From Haematobacter missouriensis (GTDB taxonomy: Bacteria; Pseudomonadota; Alphaproteobacteria; Rhodobacterales; Rhodobacteraceae), in contig NZ_JFGS01000013.1 of the NCBI RefSeq assembly GCF_000740775.1, positions 1 to 64,000 of the forward strand: 64,000 nt of DNA. Direction: 5' to 3'. Position numbers and translations under genes: made by a program. Under the pieces are notes generated by a model, which saw only the letters and a program-made list of their open reading frames with translations, had not been told where the DNA came from and ran no database searches. Below are positions 34,264 through 43,526 of the stretch, in pieces. Numbering within the stretch: the first letter of the stretch is position 1; each line of letters starts with the position of its first letter.

Positions 34264-35573
34264 TGCAGACCAATTTCACGCCCGAACAACTGGAGGATCC
34301 GGGCACCGCCCGCGCCAATCAGGTTCTCCGCGCCTGTGTGCATTGCGGTTTCTGCACTGCCACCTGCCCGACCTATCAGGTACTGGGCGATGAGCTGGAC
34401 AGCCCGCGTGGTCGCATCTACCTCATCAAGGATATGCTGGAGCAGAACCGCCCGGCGGATGAAAAGACCGTCAAGCATCTGGATCGCTGCCTGTCCTGCC
34501 TGTCCTGCATGTCCACATGCCCGTCCGGCGTGCATTACATGCACCTGATAGACCACGCGCGCGCGCATGTGGAAAAGACCTATCGCCGCCCGTGGATGGA
34601 TCGGATGCTGCGGGGAATGCTGGCGCGGATCCTGCCCTATCCCGGGCGCTTCCGGCTGGCGCTCAGGGGCGCGCAACTCGCGCGGCCCTTCGCGGCGCTG
34701 ATGCCGGACCGGCGGTTGCGTGCGATGCTGGACATGGCGCCGCGGACGCTGCCGAAGCCCAGCCCGAACGATGCGGCGCAGACCTTTCGGCCAGAGGGAG
34801 AGCGGCGGATGCGCGTGGCCCTGCTCATCGGCTGCGCGCAGCGGGCGCTGGACAGCGATATCAACGACGCGACGATCCGGCTGCTGACCCGGCTGGGTTG
34901 CGAGGTGGTGATCCCGCGCGGGCTGGGCTGCTGCGGTGGTCTCGTCCATCACATGGGACGGGAGGGAGAGGCCCATGCGCAGGCCGCCGCCGCCATCCGG
35001 GCCTTCACCGGGGTGGAGGGGCTGGACGCCATCGTCATCAACACTTCCGGCTGCGGCACCACGATGAAGGACTACGGCCACATGTTCCGCAACGACCCGT
35101 TGGCGCGGGAAGCGGCGGAGGTGTCGCGCCTTGCCTGCGACATCTCCGAATTGCTGGAGCGGCTGGGTGTGCCGGAGCAGGCGCCTCAGGGCATCCGCGT
35201 GGCCTATCATGCCGCCTGCTCGCTCCAGCACGGCCAGCAGGTGAAGACCGCGCCGAAGACCGCCTTGAAACGCGCCGGGTTCGAGGTGGTGGAGCCTGCC
35301 GACCCGCATCTGTGCTGCGGCTCCGCCGGCACCTACAACCTGCTGCAACCCGAGATCTCGGCAGAGCTGAAGCGGCGGAAGGTTGCCACGCTGGAGGCGA
35401 GGGCGCCCGAGGTCATCGCGGCGGGCAACATCGGCTGCATGATGCAGATCGGCTCGGGCACTGCCGTGCCGGTCGTCCATACCGTGGAGCTCATCGACTG
35501 GGCGACAGGAGGGCCGATGCCGAGAAAGCTGGCGGGGCGCGACTTTCCCGGCCATTCCCGGCCCGCTGCATGA
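34263..35573 (+). CDS. glcF: Glycolate oxidase iron-sulfur subunit GlcF
   Basis: The 436-residue protein carries electrons from glycolate oxidation to the quinone pool. Two 4Fe-4S motifs are visible: CVHCGFCTATCP near residue 25 and CLSCLSCMSTCP near residue 80. Two CCG domains follow, with GLGCCGGLVHHMG, NTSGCGTTMKDYG and LCCGSAGTYNLLQ. It overlaps glcE by one base. It is the last of the glc subunit genes before a taurine aminotransferase gene about 85 bases on. Confidence 0.95.
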   Translation: MQTNFTPEQLEDPGTARANQVLRACVHCGFCTATCPTYQVLGDELDSPRGRIYLIKDMLEQNRPADEKTVKHLDRCLSCLSCMSTCPSGVHYMHLIDHARAHVEKTYRRPWMDRMLRGMLARILPYPGRFRLALRGAQLARPFAALMPDRRLRAMLDMAPRTLPKPSPNDAAQTFRPEGERRMRVALLIGCAQRALDSDINDATIRLLTRLGCEVVIPRGLGCCGGLVHHMGREGEAHAQAAAAIRAFTGVEGLDAIVINTSGCGTTMKDYGHMFRNDPLAREAAEVSRLACDISELLERLGVPEQAPQGIRVAYHAACSLQHGQQVKTAPKTALKRAGFEVVEPADPHLCCGSAGTYNLLQPEISAELKRRKVATLEARAPEVIAAGNIGCMMQIGSGTAVPVVHTVELIDWATGGPMPRKLAGRDFPGHSRPAA

Positions 35574-35658
35574 CGCGGTGCTTGATCCGCGGCACGCTTC
35601 GCGCAATCCTCAGCGGATCGCCCGCTGACGGCGGGATACTCTTGACCCGGATTGCCCC

Positions 35659-37038
35659 ATGAACCTGCCCTTCTCTCAGAACGACCTCTCCCATGTCATC
35701 GAAACCGACCGCGCCCATGTCTGGCATCACCTGCTGCAGCACAAGGCGCTGGAAACGGCCGATCCGCGCATCATCGTGGAAGGCAAGGGGATGCGCGTCT
35801 GGGACGCGGCGGGGCGGGAGTTTCTGGATGCCGTCTCCGGCGGCGTATGGACGGTCAACGTCGGCTACGGTCGGGAGAGCATCGCCAATGCCGTGCGCGA
35901 CCAGCTGATCCGCATGAACTATTTCGCGCAGTCGGCGGGGTCCATTCCCGGTTCGCTGTTCGCCGAAAAGCTGATCGAGAAGATGCCCGGTCTGACGCGG
36001 GTCTATTACTCGAACTCCGGCTCCGAGGCGAACGAGAAAGTGTTCAAGATGGTCCGCCAGATCTCGGCGCGCCATCACAAGGGCCGCAAGAACAAGATCC
36101 TGTATCGGGAGCGCGATTATCACGGCACCACCATCGGTGCGCTGGCCTCCGCCGGGCAGCCGGAGCGGGCGGCGCTCTACGGCCCCTTCCCGGAGGGGTT
36201 CGTGCAGGTGCCCCATTGCCTCGAATACCGCAAGCAATGGGATGTCGAGAACTATGGCCAGCGGGCCGCCGACGCCATCGAGGAAGTGATCCTGCGCGAA
36301 GGGCCGGACACGGTGGGCCTGCTCTGCCTTGAGCCGATCACCGCGGGCGGCGGAGTGATTGTGCCACCGGAGGGCTATTGGGAGCGCGTGCAGGAAATCT
36401 GCCGCAAGTATGAAGTGTTGCTGCATATCGACGAGGTGGTCTGCGGTCTTGGCCGGACGGGCACGTGGTTCGGCTATCAGAACTACGGGGTGGAGCCCGA
36501 CTTTGTAACGATGGCCAAGGGTGTCGCTTCCGGCTATGCCGCGATCTCCTGCACTGTGACGACCGAGGCTGTTTTCGATTTCTTCAAGGACGACCCCGCC
36601 GATCCCCTGTCCTATTTCCGCGACATCTCCACCTTCGGCGGCTGCGCCTCAGGCCCCGCTGCGGCGCTTGAGAACATGCGGATCATCGAGGACGAGCAGC
36701 TTCTGGCAAATACGCTCGCCATGGGGGACCGTCTCATGGCCAATCTGGAGGCGCTGAAGGAGAAGCATGCCGTCGTGGGGGACGTGCGTGGCAAGGGTCT
36801 GTTCCAAGGCGCGGAACTGGTCGCCGACCGCAAGACGAAGGAGCCGGTGGACGAAAAGCTGGCCCAGCGGGTCGTGGCGGAGGCCAATGCGCAGGGTGTC
36901 ATCATCGGGGTGACGAACCGGTCTCTGCCGGGGCTGAACAATACGCTCTGTCTCAGCCCTGCGCTGATCGCCACGCCCGACGATATCGACCGGATCACCG
37001 ATGCGATAGACGTGGCGCTGACGAAGGTCTTTGGCTGA
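35659..37038 (+). CDS. tpa: Taurine--pyruvate aminotransferase (class III)
   Basis: The 459-residue PLP enzyme transfers the amino group of taurine to pyruvate, giving sulfoacetaldehyde and alanine. Sequence closely follows what I remember of rhodobacterial Tpa: HVWHHLLQHK, DAVSGGVWTVNVGYGRE, YYSNSGSEANEKVFKM, HIDEVVCGLGRTGTWFGY and the PLP lysine in TMAKGVASGYAAI. Related omega-aminotransferases use beta-alanine or putrescine, so the exact donor is likely but not certain. No xsc or tauABC gene is adjacent. Confidence 0.8.
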   Translation: MNLPFSQNDLSHVIETDRAHVWHHLLQHKALETADPRIIVEGKGMRVWDAAGREFLDAVSGGVWTVNVGYGRESIANAVRDQLIRMNYFAQSAGSIPGSLFAEKLIEKMPGLTRVYYSNSGSEANEKVFKMVRQISARHHKGRKNKILYRERDYHGTTIGALASAGQPERAALYGPFPEGFVQVPHCLEYRKQWDVENYGQRAADAIEEVILREGPDTVGLLCLEPITAGGGVIVPPEGYWERVQEICRKYEVLLHIDEVVCGLGRTGTWFGYQNYGVEPDFVTMAKGVASGYAAISCTVTTEAVFDFFKDDPADPLSYFRDISTFGGCASGPAAALENMRIIEDEQLLANTLAMGDRLMANLEALKEKHAVVGDVRGKGLFQGAELVADRKTKEPVDEKLAQRVVAEANAQGVIIGVTNRSLPGLNNTLCLSPALIATPDDIDRITDAIDVALTKVFG

Positions 37039-37110
37039 TCCCGATTGTTTTGTCCGCGGCAGCGCTTTGGGGCGGGGCTCGATGCCCCGGCTCAAAGCAC
37101 GCACCGGGCT

Positions 37111-37152
37111 TTGACTTCTTATACCATTTGTCCTATCTATCTAGCCAGATAG
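37111..37152 (+). promoter_or_regulatory. Promoter and overlapping palindromic operator of the toxin-antitoxin pair
   Basis: TTGACT at 37111-37116 and TATCTA at 37134-37139 are spaced 17 bases and resemble a sigma-70 promoter. The inverted repeat CTATCT-AGCC-AGATAG (37137-37152) overlaps the -10 element, as expected where the antitoxin represses its own operon. Confidence 0.6.
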
Positions 37153-37167
37153 CTAGACAGGTGTGTC

Positions 37168-37413
37168 ATGTGGACGCTACAGGATGCAAAGAACCGGTTC
37201 AGCGCTGTCGTGGACGCCGCGCTTTCCGGGCGCCCTCAGGAGGTGAGCCGTCGTGGGAAGCCAGCGGTCGTCGTCCTCTCCGCCTCTGAATACCAGCGTC
37301 TGGTCCGTGATGCGCAGGCGGGTCGGCGGAGCTTCGTCTCGCATCTGCTGGATTTTCCAGGGCTGGAGGATGCATCACGCCCGAAGGTCACGCCGCGCGA
37401 CGTGGACTTCTGA
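37168..37413 (+). CDS. Type II antitoxin, Phd/YefM family
   Basis: The 81-residue protein begins WTLQDAKNRFSAVVDAALSGRPQEVSRRGKPAVVVLSASEY, the DNA-binding fold of Phd/YefM antitoxins. A C-terminal tail (PGLEDASRPKVTPRDVDF) would wrap around and block the toxin. It probably represses its own operon at the upstream palindrome. The stop overlaps the toxin start (TGATG), the usual coupling in such pairs. Confidence 0.92.
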   Translation: MWTLQDAKNRFSAVVDAALSGRPQEVSRRGKPAVVVLSASEYQRLVRDAQAGRRSFVSHLLDFPGLEDASRPKVTPRDVDF

Positions 37414-37814
37414 TGTATCTCCTCGATACTAATGTCATCTCTGCCGTGCGACGACCGGACAGGGCTCCGCAGGTCGCGCGTTGGCTGGCGGCACGACCGG
37501 AAGAGGAGCTGTTCCTTTCTGTAATCACGCTGGGGGAGATCGAGCGCGGCATCCGTCGGCAGGAGGCGCGGAACCCTGCCTTTGCCGCCGACCTTCGCGA
37601 CTGGGTGGAGCGCACGGTCCTGCTGTTCTCGGATCGGATCCTGCCCTTCGGCGCGGAGGATGCGCTGATCTGGGGGCGGCTCTCGGCGGAGATTGGCCAT
37701 GACGGGGCCGATCTGATGATCGCCGCGACGGCTCTGGCTCGCGATGCCGTGGTGGTCACGGGCAATGTCGCGGATTTTCTGCCGACGGGCGTGCGGCTGG
37801 ACAACCCTTTCTGA
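37413..37814 (+). CDS. Type II toxin, VapC/FitB-like PIN-domain ribonuclease
   Basis: The 133-residue PIN protein carries the acidic metal site: Asp in YLLDTNVISAV, Glu in TLGEIERGI, Asp in GADLMIAATAL and the late TGNVADF. VapC-type toxins cut tRNA or rRNA and are held inactive by their antitoxin. All key acidic residues are present, so the toxin should be active. It ends the two-gene operon and is followed by a convergent HxlR-type gene. Confidence 0.92.
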   Translation: MYLLDTNVISAVRRPDRAPQVARWLAARPEEELFLSVITLGEIERGIRRQEARNPAFAADLRDWVERTVLLFSDRILPFGAEDALIWGRLSAEIGHDGADLMIAATALARDAVVVTGNVADFLPTGVRLDNPF

Positions 37815-37846
37815 TCGGTCCCATCCGATCAGACTGTCCGTTCTGA

Positions 37847-38230
37847 TCAGGCCAGCGTCTCCTCCCGCGTCTGCTGGAAGGCCGCACGCGCCGCGCGGAT
37901 GGCGGTATGGTGTTCACCGGCCCAGCGGACCAATCCCTCGATATGCGGCAGGAAACTCTCCCCGAGAGGGGTGAGCGCATATTCCACCGCAGGTGGCTTC
38001 AGCGGATAGACGGTGCGGGTGATCAGCCCGTCTTCCTCGAGTGCGCGCAGTGTGCGGGAAAGCATGCGCTTGGAGACATCGTCGATCGCGCGGAGCAGTT
38101 CCGAAAACCTGAGTGGTCTTTCGGCCAGATGCTGAAGGATCAACGTGCTCCACCGGTCGCCCAACCTGTCGAGAACGTCCCGAACGGGACAGTTACGTGC
38201 ATAGATGGCTGTGGATCGGTGGAGCGTCAT
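37847..38230 (-). CDS. HxlR-family transcriptional regulator
   Basis: The 127-residue winged-helix protein has the family start [58 protein letters not shown]. Cys14 sits just before the DNA-binding helix, the position used for redox or electrophile sensing in HypR/QorR-type members. It is divergent from a small NAD(P)-binding protein gene that it probably controls. A palindrome lies ten bases upstream of its start. Confidence 0.88.
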   Translation of the reverse strand: MTLHRSTAIYARNCPVRDVLDRLGDRWSTLILQHLAERPLRFSELLRAIDDVSKRMLSRTLRALEEDGLITRTVYPLKPPAVEYALTPLGESFLPHIEGLVRWAGEHHTAIRAARAAFQQTREETLA

Positions 38231-38240
38231 CGGGGGTCTC

Positions 38241-38320
38241 CAAGGTTACCTTGCAACGTTGTTGGCCCTTCTTGAGCCGGTCCTCCGTTTACGTCAATAT
38301 TCAGGTTACGTTTTGTTACC
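38241..38320. promoter_or_regulatory. Candidate HxlR operator sites in divergent promoter region
   Basis: CAAGGT-T-ACCTTG (38241-38253) is a perfect palindrome around one base. AGGTTACGTTTTGTTACC (38303-38320) repeats the GGTTAC half-site near the start of the divergent gene. The two sites bracket the region where both promoters must lie. Confidence 0.5.
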
Positions 38321-38335
38321 ATATGGAGACGGATC

Positions 38336-38953
38336 ATGGCGCAGATTGCGATTCTGGGCGGCACGGGGAATGTCGGGCAAAGGCTGGTGGCGGAAGCGCT
38401 GCGGCGCGGGCATTCGGTCACCGTCATCGGTCGCAAGGCGCCGGCGACAGCGCTTCCGCCCGGTGTGACTTTCGTTCAGGGCGATGTGACGGCGCAGACA
38501 GATGCGCTGGCGAAATCCCTCGCAGGCACCGATCTGCTCATCAGCGCCGCGCGGTTTGCCGATGTGACGGCGGATCAGGTTCTGGCCCTCGTGCGGAAGG
38601 CAGGCATTCCGCGGCTGCTGGTTGTGGGAGGGGCAGGGTCGCTTGAGGTTGCTCCCGGAAAACGTTTGGTCGATACGCCGGAATTTCCGGATGCCTACAA
38701 GTCCGAGGCGCTGCCCGGTGCCGATTTCCTCGACACGCTGCGGGGCGTGACGGATGTGGACTGGAGCTTCCTCTCTCCCGCCGCGATGTTCGGCCCCGGG
38801 GAGCGGACCGGGACGTTCCGCCTCGGCGCGGATCAGTTGCTGGTCGATGCGTCGGGCGACAGCAGGATCTCCTACGAGGATTTCGCTCTCGCCCTGCTGG
38901 ATGAGGTGGATACTCCGCGCCACAGCCGCGCGCGCTTCACCATCGCCTACTAA
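38336..38953 (+). CDS. NAD(P)H-binding protein, SDR/NmrA-like
   Basis: The 205-residue protein begins with a Rossmann nucleotide site (IAILGGTGNVGQRLVAEALRRGHSVTVIGR) and continues like YwnB/azoreductase-type atypical short-chain proteins, for example DLLISAARF, RLLVVGGAGSLEV and DWSFLSPAAMFGPGERTG. The catalytic Tyr-x-x-x-Lys of classical SDRs is absent. Being divergent from an HxlR regulator suggests a role in response to reactive electrophiles or oxidants, but the substrate is unknown. Confidence 0.83.
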   Translation: MAQIAILGGTGNVGQRLVAEALRRGHSVTVIGRKAPATALPPGVTFVQGDVTAQTDALAKSLAGTDLLISAARFADVTADQVLALVRKAGIPRLLVVGGAGSLEVAPGKRLVDTPEFPDAYKSEALPGADFLDTLRGVTDVDWSFLSPAAMFGPGERTGTFRLGADQLLVDASGDSRISYEDFALALLDEVDTPRHSRARFTIAY

Positions 38954-39078
38954 AAGGGCGAGACGAGGCGGCGGGGCAACACCCTGACGCCGCAAGGCAA
39001 TTACATGCGCGCCAACGATAGTTCAGTGCTTGCCTGCGAGGTAATTTGTGAAAAGCCTGTGGCCGATAGCCAGAGGTC

Positions 39079-41118
39079 ATGATGTCCAACGATCCCCTCC
39101 TCCAGCCCTACAAATTGAAGCATCTCACGCTTCGCAACCGCATCCTCATCACCAGCCACGAACCCGCCTATGCCGAGGACGGCATGCCGAAGGCGCGCTA
39201 TCGCGCCTATCACGGTGAACGGGCGCGGGCGGGTGTGGCTCTGACGATGACGGCCGGATCGGCCGCGGTTTCACGCGACAGCCCGCCCGCCTTCAACAAT
39301 ATTCTCGCCTGGAAGGACGAGGTGGTGCCGTGGATGCGGGAGCTGGCCGACGAATGCCATGAGGCGGGGGCGGCGGTGATGATCCAGCTCACCCATCTGG
39401 GGCGCCGGACACGGTGGGACCAAGGGGACTGGTTGCCCGTCGTCTCCTCCTGCGGGGAGCGGGAGACAGCGCACCGGGCGTTTCCGAAACGCGTCGAGGA
39501 GTGGGACATTGCGCGGATCATCGGGGACTATGCCGACGCTGCGGAGCGGATGCAGGCAGCGGGTCTCGACGGGATCGAACTCGAGTGCTACGGCCACCTG
39601 CTCGACCAGTTCTGGTCGCCGCTGACGAACACGCTGGAGGCGCCCTATGGCGGAGATCTGGACAATCGGCTCCGGCTGACCTTTGATGTGCTGTCGGAGA
39701 TCCGAAGGCGGTGCGGCCCGGATTTCATTGTGGGGCTGCGGGCGACGTTCGATGAGAGGCTACCCGGCGGCATCGACGGCGAGATGGGCCTTCGGATCGC
39801 GGAGCGGTTGACGGCTTCCGGCATGGTCGATTTCCTGAACGTCATCCGAGGGCATATCGACACCGATCCGGGCCTGACCGATGTCATCCCCATACAGGGC
39901 ATGCCTGCGGCGCCGCATCTGGATTTCGCGGCACGCATCCGGGCGGCGACCGGGCTTCCCGTGTTTCACGCCGCGCGGATACCGGACCTTGCCACGGCGC
40001 GGCATGCGGTGGCGAGCGGCGCGCTTGACATGGTCGGGATGACGCGGGCCCATTTGGCTGATCCTCATCTGGTGGCAAAACTGCTGGCGGGGGAGGAGGA
40101 ACGGATTCGTCCCTGTGTCGGCGCGAACTATTGTCTCGACCGCATCTATCAGGGTGGTATGGCGCTCTGCCTGCACAACCCTTCATCCGGGCGCGAGATC
40201 GAGCTTCCGCACCGGATCGTGCCGTCGAAGCACCCGCAGCGCGTGACGGTCGTCGGGGCAGGTCCGGGAGGCTTGGAAGCGGCGCGTGTCGCGGCGGAGC
40301 GGGGTCATGCGGTGACCGTGCTGGAAGCAGCTGCCCAACCCGGCGGGCAACTGCGCCTTGCCGCGCGCAGCGAGCGGCGGCGAGAGATGCTCTCCGTCAT
40401 CGGATGGCGTATGGCCGAATGCGAACGGCTGGGTGTCAGCTTTCGTGTCAACACCTTTGCCGAGGAAGAGACCGTCGCGGAAACGCGGCCCGATGTCGTG
40501 GTGGTGGCGACAGGAGGAATGCCGGAGGGGCCCGTTCTGGCGAAGGGGGATGACCTGACTGTCTCTGCCTGGGATATCCTGTCCGGCGACGCGGCACCGG
40601 GGCGGAGCGTGCTGGTCTATGACGATGCGGGCGACCATGCCGGATTGCAGGCCGCGGAGATGATCGCCAGAAACGGCGGGCAGGTAGAGATCGTGTTTCC
40701 CGACCGGAACCTGGCCCCGGAGGTGATGAGCATGAACCTTGTCCCCTATGTGCGGTCCTTGCAGAAGGCAGGCGCGGTCATGACGGTGACCTGGCGTGTT
40801 CAGGAGGTGCTGCGTGACGGAAATGGCCTTATCGCGCGGCTGGGTAGTGATTACGGCGACGCGGTGCAGGAGCGGCGGGTGGATCAGGTCGTCGTGAACC
40901 ACGGCACACGGCCGCTTGACGATATCTACTTTGCGCTGAAGCCAGGTTCCCTGAACGGGGGGGCGGTGGATTACGCGGCGCTTGTCACCGGCGCGCCGCA
41001 GGAGATCGCCGCCAATGGGGCTTCCGGTTACCGGCTTTACCGGATCGGCGATGCCGTGGCGTCGCGGAATGTTCATGCGGCCATCCACGATGCACTGCGG
41101 CTGGTGCGACTGATCTGA
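39079..41118 (+). CDS. OYE-type FMN/4Fe-4S/FAD oxidoreductase (N-methylproline demethylase / trimethylamine dehydrogenase-like)
   Basis: The 679-residue protein has an FMN barrel of the old yellow enzyme family (LQPYKLKHLTLRNRIL, IQLTHLGRRT, GIELECYGHLLDQFWSPLTN), an iron-sulfur region, and a FAD/NAD domain from about residue 385 (VTVVGAGPGGLEAARVAAERGHAVTVLE). The cluster region reads RPCVGANYCLDRIYQGGMALCLHNP. One of the four usual cysteines is replaced by Ala, a variant I recall from the methylproline/stachydrine demethylase branch. The probable substrate is therefore an N-methylated amino acid. The first or second ATG may be used. Confidence 0.82.
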   Translation: MMSNDPLLQPYKLKHLTLRNRILITSHEPAYAEDGMPKARYRAYHGERARAGVALTMTAGSAAVSRDSPPAFNNILAWKDEVVPWMRELADECHEAGAAVMIQLTHLGRRTRWDQGDWLPVVSSCGERETAHRAFPKRVEEWDIARIIGDYADAAERMQAAGLDGIELECYGHLLDQFWSPLTNTLEAPYGGDLDNRLRLTFDVLSEIRRRCGPDFIVGLRATFDERLPGGIDGEMGLRIAERLTASGMVDFLNVIRGHIDTDPGLTDVIPIQGMPAAPHLDFAARIRAATGLPVFHAARIPDLATARHAVASGALDMVGMTRAHLADPHLVAKLLAGEEERIRPCVGANYCLDRIYQGGMALCLHNPSSGREIELPHRIVPSKHPQRVTVVGAGPGGLEAARVAAERGHAVTVLEAAAQPGGQLRLAARSERRREMLSVIGWRMAECERLGVSFRVNTFAEEETVAETRPDVVVVATGGMPEGPVLAKGDDLTVSAWDILSGDAAPGRSVLVYDDAGDHAGLQAAEMIARNGGQVEIVFPDRNLAPEVMSMNLVPYVRSLQKAGAVMTVTWRVQEVLRDGNGLIARLGSDYGDAVQERRVDQVVVNHGTRPLDDIYFALKPGSLNGGAVDYAALVTGAPQEIAANGASGYRLYRIGDAVASRNVHAAIHDALRLVRLI

Positions 41119-41155
41119 TCTGGCAGCGGCGAGAGGAAGCGCTATCTCCCGCCGC

Positions 41156-41833
41156 ATGAAACGCGCAATCGTGACAGGGGGTGCTGGTCTCATCGGCACC
41201 GGAATCTGTGAGGCTTTGGCCTCAGCTGGGTGGGATGTCGTATCGCTCGACCTTCGGGATGGGGCGGGCGCTGCGCAGCACGTGATCTGCGACGTGACGG
41301 ATGAGGATTCCGTCACGGCGGCCTTTGACATGCTGGGCTGGGACGAGATCGACCTGCTGGTGAATAATGCAGGGATCGCAAAACCCTACGGCGGCCCTCT
41401 GGCGGAGATGTCGCTTGCTGAATGGCGGCGGGTGGTGGACAGCCACCTGACCGGGGCCTTTCTGGTCACGCGGGCCGCCATTCCCCGGTTTCGGGCGGGC
41501 GGATCCATCGTCAACATGGCGTCCACCCGCGCCGTCATGTCGGAGCCGGAGACAGAACCTTATGCAACCGCCAAGGGCGGGCTGATCGCGCTGACCCATG
41601 CGCTTGCTGTGAGCCTTGGCCCACGTATCCGGGTGAATGCGATCGCACCGGGATGGATCGCGGATGGCACCGGGCTTGGCCCCCGCGACCATGCCCAGCA
41701 TCCGGCGGGACGGGTGGGAACGCCTGCGGATGTAGCGGAAGCGGTCTTATATCTTGCGTCTGCGGGATTCATGACCGGCCAGGTTCTGGTGCTCGACGGC
41801 GGAATGACCCGGAAGATGATCTACGAGGACTGA
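41156..41833 (+). CDS. Short-chain dehydrogenase/reductase
   Basis: The 225-residue classical SDR shows the cofactor motif VTGGAGLIGTGICEAL, the NNAGIAKP structural motif, Ser in VNMASTRAV, the catalytic pair Tyr-x-x-x-Lys in EPYATAKGG and the late VLDGGMTRK. It starts 37 bases after the OYE-type gene and probably shares its transcript. The substrate is unknown. It converges on the exporter gene with 12 bases between stops. Confidence 0.87.
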   Translation: MKRAIVTGGAGLIGTGICEALASAGWDVVSLDLRDGAGAAQHVICDVTDEDSVTAAFDMLGWDEIDLLVNNAGIAKPYGGPLAEMSLAEWRRVVDSHLTGAFLVTRAAIPRFRAGGSIVNMASTRAVMSEPETEPYATAKGGLIALTHALAVSLGPRIRVNAIAPGWIADGTGLGPRDHAQHPAGRVGTPADVAEAVLYLASAGFMTGQVLVLDGGMTRKMIYED

Positions 41834-41845
41834 CGTCTCATGTTG

Positions 41846-43312
41846 TTAGTCCGTTAGCCTCTTCCGGGGAAGCAGGATCGCCAGGATGAGCCCTGCGAGC
41901 GCGATGGCGGCGGAAGTAAGGTATAATATGTGATAGGTCGTGGAGACGAGCGCCTCAGCCGCGAGCGCTCCCGGCCCCCCGCCCGCGACCTCTGCCCGCA
42001 GGCCTTCCAGTCCGGGGGAGCCGGCGCTCTCAAGATGGGCAGACACGATTGCGCCATAGATGGAAACCGCCACGGCAGCGCCGGCGATGCGGAGCAGTGT
42101 AACGGCGCCCGTCGCCGCGCCGACGTCCTTGCGCGGTGCCTCTGCCTGAACGCCGATCACCGGCGACTGCTGGACGAGCCCGTTGGAAAAGCCGATCGCC
42201 ATCATGACGGCGCCCACCACCCCATAGGAAGTTTGCCCCGCCGGGAGATAGGCCAATACGCACAGCCCGAGCGAGGCAAAGCCCATGCCGATCAACAACA
42301 GTTCCCGCAGCCGTCCCGTCCGGGAGATGACCTGCCCGGCGATGAGCGAGCCTATGGCCATGCCGCAGGTGATCGCGATGAAGAACAGGCCTGCTTTCGC
42401 AGGGGCGAGACCTGTCGAAAGCTGAAGATAGATCGCGTGATAATTCACGAGACCGATGGCGATGGCCCCGTTTGCCGCCCCGATGAGGAGGAGAAGCGGG
42501 AAGCTGCGGCTCTGAAAGAGGGACAGGGGGATGATCGGTTCCGCCGCCCGCCGCTCGAACCGCACCCAGAGAAGGATGCTCACGATCGCAAGCGTTGCAA
42601 GCCCCGCCGCGCCGAGCGCCGCGTGTCCCTCGAATACCTGCTGCACGTCCGCGAGCATGACGATGCTGATGATGGCGATCGTCAGCGTCACTGCCCCCGC
42701 CACGTCGATCTTGCGCCGCACATAAAGGCGTCGCCGCGGCAGCAGGAGGGTAAGCCCCACGATGACCACCGCACCGATCGGAAGGTTGACGAGGAAGATG
42801 CTGCGCCAGCCCCAAACCTGCGTGAGCGTTCCGCCGAGCGCCGGTCCGATGGAAGCTGCGCACATCAACACGAGGCTGGTGAAACTCTGATACTTCGCGC
42901 GTTCCCGCGGCTCGAAAAGATCGGCATTCACCGAAAAGACGCTGACCATGACGCCACCGCCGCCCAGCCCCTGGAGAACGCGAGCCGCGATCAGCCAGTT
43001 TATGTCGGGCGCAAGACCGCAGGCGAAGGAGCCGATGAGGAAGAGCACAACAGCGAACAACAACACGGGCTTGCCGTAGATCGGCATGGTGGCACATTGG
43101 GCAAGCATATATGCAGCGGTGATCCAGCCGATCCGCTCTGCCCCCCCCAGATTGGAGATGATCGCGGGCAGCGCGGTGGAAACCACCTGCACGTCAAGCA
43201 TCGCCATGAAGATCGTGAGCATCAGGAGAGCAAAGATCATCATCTTGCGCGAATGCGGCAGCAGCGCCGCCGGGGGCAGATCGGAGGGGGCTGCGACTGT
43301 GGTATCGCTCAT
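41846..43312 (-). CDS. DHA2-family (EmrB/QacA) multidrug efflux transporter
   Basis: The 488-residue protein has about fourteen membrane spans and the drug:proton antiporter motifs: LDVQVVSTALPAIISNLGG (motif D1), RVLQGLGGGGVMVSVFSVNADL, GPALGGTLTQVWGWRSIFLVNLPIG (motif C region). It pumps out amphipathic compounds; specificity cannot be inferred. Start at MSDTTVAAP is chosen since homology begins there. No MFP (EmrA-like) partner is adjacent. It is divergent from the GH3 gene. Confidence 0.88.
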   Translation of the reverse strand: MSDTTVAAPSDLPPAALLPHSRKMMIFALLMLTIFMAMLDVQVVSTALPAIISNLGGAERIGWITAAYMLAQCATMPIYGKPVLLFAVVLFLIGSFACGLAPDINWLIAARVLQGLGGGGVMVSVFSVNADLFEPRERAKYQSFTSLVLMCAASIGPALGGTLTQVWGWRSIFLVNLPIGAVVIVGLTLLLPRRRLYVRRKIDVAGAVTLTIAIISIVMLADVQQVFEGHAALGAAGLATLAIVSILLWVRFERRAAEPIIPLSLFQSRSFPLLLLIGAANGAIAIGLVNYHAIYLQLSTGLAPAKAGLFFIAITCGMAIGSLIAGQVISRTGRLRELLLIGMGFASLGLCVLAYLPAGQTSYGVVGAVMMAIGFSNGLVQQSPVIGVQAEAPRKDVGAATGAVTLLRIAGAAVAVSIYGAIVSAHLESAGSPGLEGLRAEVAGGGPGALAAEALVSTTYHILYLTSAAIALAGLILAILLPRKRLTD

Positions 43313-43526
43313 CGGCTTTTCCGCTATGGAGATATTGGGGCGGGTTAAGCCTGACGATGGTGAGAGGCAATCCACCCTGCGACAACATGCGGCATTTTTG
43401 CCCGTTGGCAAGGTTCGGCATGGCGGTTGGAGCCGCGCGCGGAATGGGAAGCAACCCATGGGTGAGACTTGCCAAGCTGTGCGTGGGAGTTCTAAATCGC
43501 GACGGGCCTCCCTGAACAGCGAAACC

